This document shows positions 50,731 to 61,046 of a stretch of DNA of 64,000 bases, piece after piece. The DNA comes from Gonocerus acuteangulatus. Its lineage: Eukaryota > Arthropoda > Insecta > Hemiptera > Coreidae. The stretch is taken from positions 87,912,972 to 87,976,971 of the forward strand of contig OX328124.1 of assembly GCA_946811695.1 (NCBI GenBank), read 5' to 3'. Each line of letters begins with the position of its first letter. The first letter of the stretch is position 1. A program made the position numbers and the translations under genes. Under the pieces are notes generated by a model, which did not search any database, was not told the origin of the DNA, and saw only the letters and a list, made by a program, of their open reading frames with translations.

Positions 50731-50731
50731 T
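50648..50731. repeat. (TA)n(GA)n array
   Basis: About 58 bp of TA is followed by about 25 bp of GA, next to the second copy of the 50729 duplication. Confidence 0.9.
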
Positions 50732-51057
50732 TGATTGATAGTTGTTTTGCATGTTTGAAAGTATACATTCAATAATACTCTGTATTATTCTCTGTATTGT
50801 ATGTACTGTCTTTTTTATTTGTGAGGTTATGTGTAAAACTAAGTATATTAAGTACATACCAAATATTATATATATAATCCATAGTTTACATTTTTAATAA
50901 ATGTAAAATTATACTATTAATGAACTATGATTTGAGTTATACAAGAGTGTTTTTATTTTGTTTTATGTATAAAAATCCTAGAATATAAAGATATATGTCT
51001 CTTCTTATCAGGTTTCTGACAATTTCGGAAATACATTGCCCATTTTTTTTAACCCTT

Positions 51058-51176
51058 GCTTCTACACTGGTGCAGGCTTTCAAAGACGTTCTCCCCACAC
51101 TGCTCCTTCGCTGGAGAGAGCTGACACAGGCGCTCTCCCCAACCTACTCCCTCACTGATGCGGGCTGACAAAGAAG
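51058..51176 (+). repeat. Short tandem repeat of ~56-bp units
   Basis: Two to three diverged units contain a C(A/T)CTG(A/G)TGC(A/G)GGCT-like segment and GCGCTCTCCCCA. Confidence 0.55.
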
Positions 51177-52670
51177 CTATGTTTTCTCATAAAACTGAAT
51201 TCTCACACTACCTACGGGTTTTTTCTTGTTATTTTAGTAAGGCCCGTAGATCTTCACCGTATAGTATGTCATGTACAACTTTCTCCTATTTCCTCTATTA
51301 TGACTAAGCAGGCTAATGAGTAAAGGGTTGAAGAGAAATATGAAATCACTTCCGTGTGATGCGTGGACCATTGAGAAAATGAATTTCACATAATCCGCAC
51401 AACACCCGTGTATTGATGAATGTAGCGGTCAAAAAGTTATCTTTTATTATTATGAAAATTAAATTTGTCCAGACCTTCTACTGTAACATTAATGAGTGCT
51501 TGTGGTGTGTATGCAAGTTTGAATACATGCTAGAATACAAATATTAATAAAAAACTTGTATATAGCACCTTTTATTTGAAAGTGTTACCCATTCATACCT
51601 GTAATAATATTTTAATCCGTGAATGCTTTAGTTTATAAATTTCTGATGTATTTAACTTAAGCTCACTAATAATGGCATCAAACCAAGGCCAGAAAAGTTC
51701 TTATAAATATATACTATTTACTGAATTGTAATAAATTGTTTACCAACACATAATTAGTTTGTGAATGGGTTCTAATTTACAGTATTGCAAAGCATTACTT
51801 GTGCCAAATTATATTAGTTTTGTTAATGAAACAAATAAATGTCAGTATTCAGACAATTTAAATTCAATAAAAATATTTTTGATAGTAGATGTTAGTAGAT
51901 TTTGTAGAAGAAAAAAAAGTCCTACGTTATGAAGGACAAATGCATAATGGGCTAGCTTTAATTGTTTATTTATTTAGTAAATAGAAAAATGTATGTTGTC
52001 TCCTAGTAACTTGTCTGATTGAGCGATTCTGAAGTTGTAATGACTCGACTGAAAATAATTGTACGATTGCAGCCATTTTTAAAAGAGAGAATCCTAAGAA
52101 TATTGAATGAACCGTTAATTAAACTGAGTTTTCAATAACTAAGGTTTAAAACAGAAATTTTGATTTGATTGCTGTGTATAAGATAGAAAGTAATGAATGT
52201 AAAATATAATTACATACTTATTTTAATTGAACATGTTTTGTAATTAATTATCTGGAAATTGCATGCATTTTATGTCAGCATCTTTGATCTTAAGCATATA
52301 ATATCTTCTTAGTAAAAAGAATATTTTATTTACTTGTTAACCTAAGTATGAATATTAGTGTGTAATGTTTAAGAAGTTCAAAAGTATATGTGATACTCTG
52401 TAAATAAAGTGTTTTAAGAACTGTTTTCATATCTGCCTCTATATGTTTTTAATTGTTCCATGCAATATCTATAATCTTTAAAATTGAATTGAAAACTAAT
52501 TATTTTATGATTCATATTTTTTGACAAGGAATTGAGCAAGATCTTTGTGTGTTTATAAAGAGAGAAGAAAAAAAGAGTTTGTGTGTGTGAGAGAGAGAGA
52601 AAAAAATGAGTGTGGGTTTGTGTGTGTGTGAGAAAGGAAGAGAGACAGAGACAGACTTACAGAGATACTT

Positions 52671-53850
52671 TCTGACTTGCAGAAACTGTGTCATCTTTGC
52701 GCAGTTCCGTTCATATCCCTAGTGCCATTTTTAAAGGAATAGAAGCTATTATTGGTAGGGTTTGATCTATTCTTAAAAATATAAAATAAAATCTCAAAGA
52801 GTAGGAAGTTTAAGGCACAACAACAGGAAACTAACAGTATCCTAAGCAGAAATTACCCCCCCTTCTCAACGTTCACTCTAGGAAAACGCTATTATCAATA
52901 AGTTTCTCAATTTCTTGCCTTACTAAAATATGTAAAAATGTAATATAAAACAAAAAACATCCAAGTAAAAAGAGAGTTAAATAAAGACAAAAACCCATTC
53001 AACAGATTGAAACCAACACTTTCGATGTTTTAAGCACTTATTTCTCCGATTGACATTGCCCCATCAAAAATTGCTTCTGAACCTTTTTTGTAGAGAATTT
53101 AATAAGCGTTCAAATGGTCTCCTTCCATTTACCACGATTTCCCAACCATTTTCGAGATATTTACAAAAATATATGAATATCCCAAAACTTTTCATTTATA
53201 TTAATAAAACATTTTTTTCGAATACTTCCTTTACTCCAAATGTAACCAAAATTTATATATTTTAGTTTAGATGAATTAGAAACATGTAATATATTTCAAT
53301 TGATACCCACGATTCTAAGTACCCAAACCAAAAATGAGTAACACAAATATTTTTTCCACTTTTCTCAAAAGCAGTTACAGATATCACCTTAAAAATGGTT
53401 TCATTCGTTTTCCTATAAACGAATGAAACCATTTTTCAGGGTTCCTCCCTCCCTTCATAGGGAGAAACCCCGCTTATAAGGTTGATCTCATGAAACAATC
53501 CGGAAGTTTAAGCACTTATTTCTCCGATTGACGTCGCTTATTCAAAACTTTCTTCAGAACCTTTTTTGTAGACCATTTAGTAAGCTTTCGAATGGTAACC
53601 TTTCGCTTCCCAAGATTTTCAACCGTTTTCGAGATATTAATGAAAGTATACGAAGTTCCCAAAACTTTTCATTATTTAGCTACAGAAAATTGTTCTCATT
53701 TTACATATCCTGTTTTACACACAAATACATTTTCCTAACATAAGAATGATATGTGCTATTACACCTCAAAATTACACACATACAATGTATATTCTACAGA
53801 ACCTTTTTTGTAGAGCATTTAGTAAGCTTTTGAATCACACCTCAAAGTTT
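52671..53850 (+). repeat. Repeat family X, rearranged cluster (copy I)
   Basis: It starts like a + copy (GACTTGCAGAAACTGTGTCA). At 53400-53437 it meets an inverted terminus: TTTCATTCGTTTTCCTAT reads into ATAAACGAATGAAACC, then the hairpin in reverse orientation (53437-53508). Body sequence in + orientation then resumes. This is a fold-back or template-switch rearrangement. Confidence 0.6.
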
Positions 53851-54041
53851 CAGGTGTATTTACACGTCATATCGTGTGTTGGAGATGACATTTTTTTTTT
53901 TTTTACCTTTTGGAGTACTAACAGCAGAGTGCAAAGTGCTAAATAAAAATAGATTTCAGAAAAATTCCGGTCACTGCAGGAGAATACATTAGAAGAAATA
54001 AAAAAAACAAAAAAAAAAAAACCAACATATAAAAATCATCA

Positions 54042-54047
54042 TTTATT
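54042..54047 (-). other. Candidate polyadenylation signal of - strand channel
   Basis: AATAAA on the - strand lies 583 bp after the stop. The interval 54050-54629 is AT-rich and carries no recognised repeat, as a 3' UTR might look. Other weaker hexamers exist nearby. Confidence 0.35.
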
Positions 54048-54629
54048 TTTATTTAAAAAATAAAAGAATGGAATAATAAAACTAAGTATAAACTATTTAA
54101 TCACAATTAATTAAAGCTTTAATAAAACATAATTCATTAACAAGGATCATACAATAGCCAGGAACATTCAGATATTTTTTGGTATTTATTTGTGTTTTTT
54201 GAATGATGATAATAATTTAAGATAAATCCTCAGCAAGCATTTGTTTTCTTGCCAAACATGGAATGATGACTTTTCAAAATAAAAGTCACCAATATGATCT
54301 GAAAAAAGTTGAATACAGTACCCACAATAGGGATTTTAATTATAAAATATGTAAAATTATTTGTTTTTCATGTAATGAAAAAAAACAAAAAACAATTATC
54401 ATTTACTTTACTTCAGAACAAAGGTAAAGTCTAATGAAACTATTCAACAGATAACAATTTATAACAACTTTTTTTATCTATATAAATGTATTCACAATAA
54501 TAGAAACATTTCTAGTAGCAAAAACAAATAAAATCATTTACAAAATTATAACAATTATTAGATTAAGTTTTCAGGTATATTACTGAAGATAATACTAATA
54601 ATGGTCTCATAGAAAATGTATAATAAATA

Positions 54630-54788
54630 TTAGTAGGCAAGATAGTAGGACCAATAGAGCACATTAAAAAGAGCAAAAGTCAGTGGGAAAAGAAGACGAG
54701 AATATTCATCGATTCTCCGTGCCATTAGTGTGTTATTATTAGAGCAAAATCCACTCGATGAGCCGTCGGTGATCACCATCTTCCTTAC
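54630..54788 (-). CDS. Terminal exon: TM4, - strand channel
   Basis: The acceptor is TGATTTCAG. Fifty-three codons begin VRKMVITDGSSSG and reach ARRIDEYSRLLFPLTFALFN, then YWSYYLAY-TAA. A candidate polyadenylation signal on this strand (TTTATT on the + strand) is at 54042-54047. Confidence 0.93.
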   Translation of the reverse strand, partial: VRKMVITDGSSSGFCSNNNTLMARRIDEYSRLLFPLTFALFNVLYWSYYLAY

Positions 54789-57700
54789 CTGAAATCATTA
54801 CAAATTTAAATGACACTTTATAATTCTCATAAGAGTCAAACAATTTATTGTTCTGAGGAACATTTATTGCTAGTTTCAAGAATCATTCCACAATTAGGAA
54901 TCTGGTGGTAGTTTTCAACTATTGCATATAGAGTGCCTTCAAAAGTAATCGGAAAAATGAAATTTTGAAATTAAGTTCGTAAATAGTTATCAAAATCGCT
55001 ATGTTTTAATTAATAGACCAAAAATTTACTATTCCAAAGAGTCAAAATAAATATAAATTTGAGCAAGATAATTTCAATAAAATTCAAAAACAATAATAAT
55101 AACTGCATGCATGAGCTCGCTTGTAGTAGCTTCATCTGAAACCTGTCTGCTTGCTGTTTTTATGTGAAAAGAGGGATATAAATTAAATGAAATCAGCCAA
55201 GAGACCGGTAAACCTATTTCAATCATAAAAGATTTATAACAGAGGACAGATTGAAAAATGAACATATCCAGGGCATCGTTGACTGCTATTAACCCTCCTC
55301 CCACAAGGTGTTTTTTAGTACACATGACACAAGGTGGTGTCATATCCGATGGTATGGGGATGTGTGAGCTCCAAGGGAGTGTGGAATTTAGTCTTCATTG
55401 GCAGAATCATAGACAGTAAGGTGTTTGTAACTGTTCTAAAAGTAAATTTGAGAGATTTTGCCCAGAAAACGGAAATTTTAAATACATACAAATTCTCTCA
55501 AGACAATGTATCCGAAACATAAAGCACTACACATCAATTGAAAAGTGTTCTGCTAGGATGGGAGCTGAAGACACCTCCACAAACCCCTAAAAAGTGAACA
55601 TACAAAACATGTTAGGCGAATAAAGGAGATTTATATTTAAACAGAGAGTTGTTATTTAACCCATCATTAAAACTACACAAAATAATGAATTGGGCCATTT
55701 ATTCAAGATGCATTATTGCATTGCTTCATGAATAATTTTTGCATGATAAATTAAAACAGGGATTATACCAACATTTATGAATGTAATTATCATAATTATG
55801 ATGCTGGGTGCTGCATAAGCATTTGTATATTAAAGCTTTTAATCAGTAATGAAGGAAAAATTGTGTTTTAATAACTTACGACTGTCACCGCAACAGATGA
55901 GTGTTCGTTGTTTTCACTATCACTGTTTTTTTTGTTCATATCAGGCATTGTAAGTGTTCTTTTCAATATCTCTGGTACTAATTTCCTCCACATATAGTTT
56001 ACAAAAGTGAATTCAAGCAAGGCACAGAAAACGAAAGCTGAAACAGTCAAACGTTACATGATAATATTAAGTAAGATATAATGCATAAAAGTAATGTGTA
56101 CATGGGGTATTGGGTGAATGAATTAGATCTTTTTTTTTTTTTTTTAGCATATTCCAAAGGGAATTTGGAAAAGAAGCTTCAAATTTTCATCGATCCTACT
56201 ATTAGGTACCAAACGTCATGTTAAAATTTATATATATCCATAACACATCTCAGGGTAGATCTGTTTATTTCTTAAATTTCCATGTAAGTTATCGCAATGT
56301 TACACCTTAAGAAGGAAAGTCCACCACATGGATTGATGAAACTCCAGAGAGGAACAGAACTCGCTAGAGGCTATAGCCATACTGAATACACCGGTTTTGG
56401 CACATATCGTTCCTACCATGTAAAACTATCGAATATGAAAAATCTCGTCGAGCCATACAGAATTGATAAATCATATGAGGCATGTAAATCATATTTTTCA
56501 ATTTAAGAGGTGAGGCTTTTATGAGGCAGTTTTGGCCAGGCTGAATGTTGAAATAGGGTGTCTTTGTGTTTTCTCTATTTTTATTTGCATTTATTTTGCT
56601 AGTTTTTATTTTATTTTACTACAGTTTAGTTGTGCTTAATGGTTTTTTGAAGAATGTTTCATCCATATTCTTGCAGTTATGACAGACAAACTGCTTCCAC
56701 TTCTTCTCTCAAATCTTGTAATTAACGTGATTAAACAAATTTTATTTTCATAAGCTGGCTTTACTCATTGTTTTATCGTATTTCCTCTTATTCTCAAAAC
56801 AGACACTATACCCTCAGCCTAAATCGCTTTCTCATGTTACAGCCATGAGTTCAACACTTGTCAGAGGCAGATCCCTGCTATATGTAGGCTCCTTGCCTCT
56901 TTAATTACTCCTGTTTTTGACTCTGGAGTTCCCTCTCGGTTTATAGCTGGACTTAGAAAGAACGCAGGTGAGGGCATACTTAATATCTGAATCATTAAAA
57001 GTCAACATTTTTGTTACATTCAAATTAAACTTACTACATAACATCAGAAACTAATTATTTCTAACAATTTATCCCTCCGAATCCAAATAATCATTATTGT
57101 GCCACTGAAGGCCATAATTTTGAGTTAACTGCAAAACCATTTGCTACATAATGCTAAAAATGAGTGTGTTTGGATGTGAAGAAATTAAAACTATTAAGTA
57201 TATATAAAATCTGACTAATTCCACAATTTTCTAATATATTTAGTTCCCCCCTCCACTAATAAATAAATAAATAAAGTCAATGAATTTGTCAGGTGTCTTT
57301 GAGGGAGGGTGGCTAGTGTGTCCGATCCTCACATTCAGTTTGAGGAGGTGTGATATAAGCAGTTTGCCTTCTGACTAAATTCATTCTAAAATGATGCAAG
57401 TATTTTCTCAGCTATCCTTGAATTTGGTTTAATTAAAGCTACTTACTTTTTAATATATGGGAAATTTGTATATTTACCTGTACAAGTACCCATCCAAACA
57501 TCAATTGCTTTTACATAGCTGACCTGAGGAAGCCCACTCTGTATGCCTAAAAAATAAAAATAATATTACAGTTGCTTAATTACTTCCTCGAAATATAGAA
57601 AACCATATCATATTTAACATTCATTTTTTTTAATTTATGAAATCACAAATATCATTGAATGTGATTCACTGAGTAAGGAAAATATATTACACACTCTTCA

Positions 57701-60700
57701 TAAAAGTCTACATGTAAGGGAAAATATATTAAAGATTTGAAGGTAGGAATTGTCGGGGTTCGGACATCACTATGACCGAACCCTGACAATCCCTACCTTC
57801 GCATCATCAACGGTCAACGATCTCCTCTCAAAGTATTAAAGATTTGGGTTTTCTCTTTTTGATAAGATTAGATGCAAATTACTTTTAGTGCTGTTTTCAT
57901 AGTGTGAAAAGTGTTTTTATAGTATTAGATAAGACAAATGTGCACTTCTTTTTGAACAAAGGGTGGCTTGTAAGCTAGACTGAATTGGTGTATACTAGCT
58001 ATAATGCTACTGGTTAGACTTAATGATTATTACATAATAAATGGTGATATTAATCATTAATGATTCTTGATAATGGTGTTCTATAAATGAGCAAATGAGA
58101 TTGCTTTCTGGTTTGGGGTGTGTGCTGATTGAACTGTGTGTCAACACACTCTCAGGATTTGAGGCTACGTGCCCTATCCTCTTCAACTATTCTGACTTCT
58201 TACTTTCTTAATAGTTTGTAGGACACAATAAGTGAAACTTGAGTACATGAAGTGCACAAATTACTCGTCCTTTGAGAAGGACTCTTTTTTTTCTCATACC
58301 TTCTTAGATTGAAGGCTTTAAAGCTCATCTTTCACAGTCATGGATACGGCTTTTTCCAAGAGATTTTCAATGTCTAGATGCAGCTCTACCTGATACCGGG
58401 CATCTGCCCTTGTTATGTTGAGCAAAAAATATACCTATGCCAAAACTAATACAAATAATTCTTTAACTCCTAGTGGAGCATAGGGTATCTGGAAGTGCAT
58501 GCCAGTCTGTTCTTTCAGCTGCGAATCTTCTTCTATCTTGCCTACCCGAACCTCGTCAATTTCCACTGATCTTCACAATGCAAATCTAGGCCTTCCTCTA
58601 CTATAACTGTCTTTTTCCTATGGCTCCATAAGGTTTTCTTTGTGTCTGCGCTATCCACTTCCATTTCCCTTTCATTATTTTCAGGTGGATAGGAGGCTGA
58701 TCTTTGATTTTCCAAAGCTTTTCATTTGATACTTTTTCCCAGGATTCTTAAAAAAATGAAGAATAGATGTATACGGAAGAATAGAAATATGATTCTTGAA
58801 CAGGAATATTTTCGACTTTGTGAAATTTTAAAACAAGATCTATTTTTTCCTTTGCAAAGTAAAAATATATCTGTGGCCTTAATTAAAACCAATGCGAATC
58901 CCCAGACAGCTTCTTAATTTTATTCAATTAAATTGGAGTCCCAGTGTCCCTGACTGCTAAGGGCATGTGCACTCAGGTCGCGGGTTTGATTCTCACTAGG
59001 GGTGATGGCTTTTCTTTCCAAAAATGAAAAGGTATCAGCCCTTTACTAGATAGAAAAAGGTGGTAATCTGTAGAAACCCTGTCCCAAAAATTGCTGTCAT
59101 GTATAAGTAGATGTTAACATTTAAATAAAAATAAAATAATTAAATTAAATAAACTGAAATTTTGGAATCTATTTTATGTTCAAATAAATCAAAGTAATAT
59201 GAGTTTTAAATTGATTGAAGCAGTTTACGGTTCCAAATAATATGATAAGGGTAAAATTATTTAGCCTCAAACGATGCCTCTTGAAGAGGAATCTTTTTGA
59301 CTTTGTGAGACATGAATTCACTTAGTTAATTCAGTTTTATCTTATACATTCATCATGGAGTGTTGAGATTACCTGCTGACTGTGAAGAAACTGCAAGGAG
59401 AGTAGTGACTCCTAGAGTTGTTCTTCCAGGAACAGAGTCGACGTCCATCCAGAAAGACACCCAAGATATAACCACTATGAGGATGGTAGGGAGATAGCTC
59501 TGGACCAGATGGAAACCAACAGACCTGCTCAGGTAAAACTCGGCAACTAGGCAGCTGTAGTTACCTGCAAGTTTGAATGAATGAATGAATGAAAAGTTTT
59601 ATTCTTATTCCGGGACACAAGTCCCATAGGAATAATTTTAAAATTACAAAATAATTGTGAATTTTACGTATAAACTTAAAAACTAATAAATGCTATCAGT
59701 ATCAGTATATAGTGTACAGCTTCAATATAGACTAGGGGTTGGGTAAAACTTGGAGGGATAGAAGGCTAGAAGGTGGTGGAAGAGTCGGGATTTAAAGGTT
59801 TCTAGGTTGGTAGAATGGCAGACAGACAGAGGTAAGGAATTCCATAGCGAGGTGGCACGGGTGACGAATGATTTTTCGAATATTGCTGTTCGGTGGAAAG
59901 GAATATAAAGATCGGAAGGACGAGATCAGGTATTACAGGAGTGAACCGAGGATTTAAATTTAAGAAGTTGAAAAAGTTTATACATTTCCTGTTATAAAAT
60001 AAAACTAAATACATTAAAAAAACGGTCTACCGGTATTGTGTCCAAAGTCAAGGATCAAAAAGGGAGAATGGGAAGCTTATTGGCCTTATTAGTATATATT
60101 TCAATTGTTTATTATTCATAACATATAGGGCTAACGGTAAACAAAAAAAGTTCTTTTCTTTTTCACACGCATGATATAATCTTTTTTGAAACAAAATTAT
60201 TCCACCAGAGACTGAGTACGAGAACCCATAAACATGTGCTTTTTTTGGTACAGAAAGGGTTAAGACTGATTAATTGTTAAACTGATAGTGTATTTGTATG
60301 AATGGAAATAATATTGATAAGCATTAAAGGAGGAGATGCAACAATCATTTTACACAGTTCTTTTGTGGAGGTTTTATTCTCACTAACGAATACAAATATC
60401 TTGTCATAATGCTTTGTGGAAAGAGTTAGTACTCATTATTTGGAAATTTATAATTGGTCATTATGGTGTTGTCTGGCTTGGATAAATATGATTCTATGCC
60501 ATCTGCCTGAAGTATTGATTTGATCATTAGATTACTTAACTTGCTATGCTGTCATATAAAGCCCGTTAACATAGTTGACTGTGTGTCTGAACATAAAGCA
60601 GGAGAGGGTTCAATTCAAATTTTTCTAAAAAATAAATATTTTAAAATTAAGTCACTGGTGGCTTATACCATCCTGTGAATTACAGAGTGGTTTAATTAAG

Positions 60701-60976
60701 AACATATCTTTGATGGATGGTATTACGAAAGCAACTTACCTATTTGGAAGGATTCCTGACATTCTGAAGCAGCAATTTCTGTTATTTCAAATTGAGGCAT
60801 TCTCAAGCCTTTTCCCATTATTACAGGATTAGTTGTCTTCCAAATTAGCCGAAGCTCTTCTATTGTTTTTGAAACTGATAGGAAAATATTCATTTATTAG
60901 CAATATCTAATACGTATATTATAACATTTTAGATTCAAACTATCCAGAAATTAAAACACTTGAATTATCTTTTATA

Positions 60977-61046
<70 letters not shown>

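Larger units (their letters stand above)
49856..50870 (+). repeat. Direct duplication pair, 49856-49972 and 50729-50870
   Basis: TTTGAAAGTATACATTCAAT through AAACTAAGTATATTAAGTAC occur twice about 870 bp apart. The second copy follows a (TA)n(GA)n array and has a 23-bp insertion. Confidence 0.8.
48593..52670. other. Intergenic or distal 3' UTR sequence between the converging channels
   Basis: Contains the 5S SINE, the duplication pair, TA/GA array and a short tandem repeat. The stretch 51180-52450 is free of recognised repeats and ends near AATAAA (52403), which would suit a distal polyadenylation site of the + strand gene, but this is inference. Confidence 0.4.
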
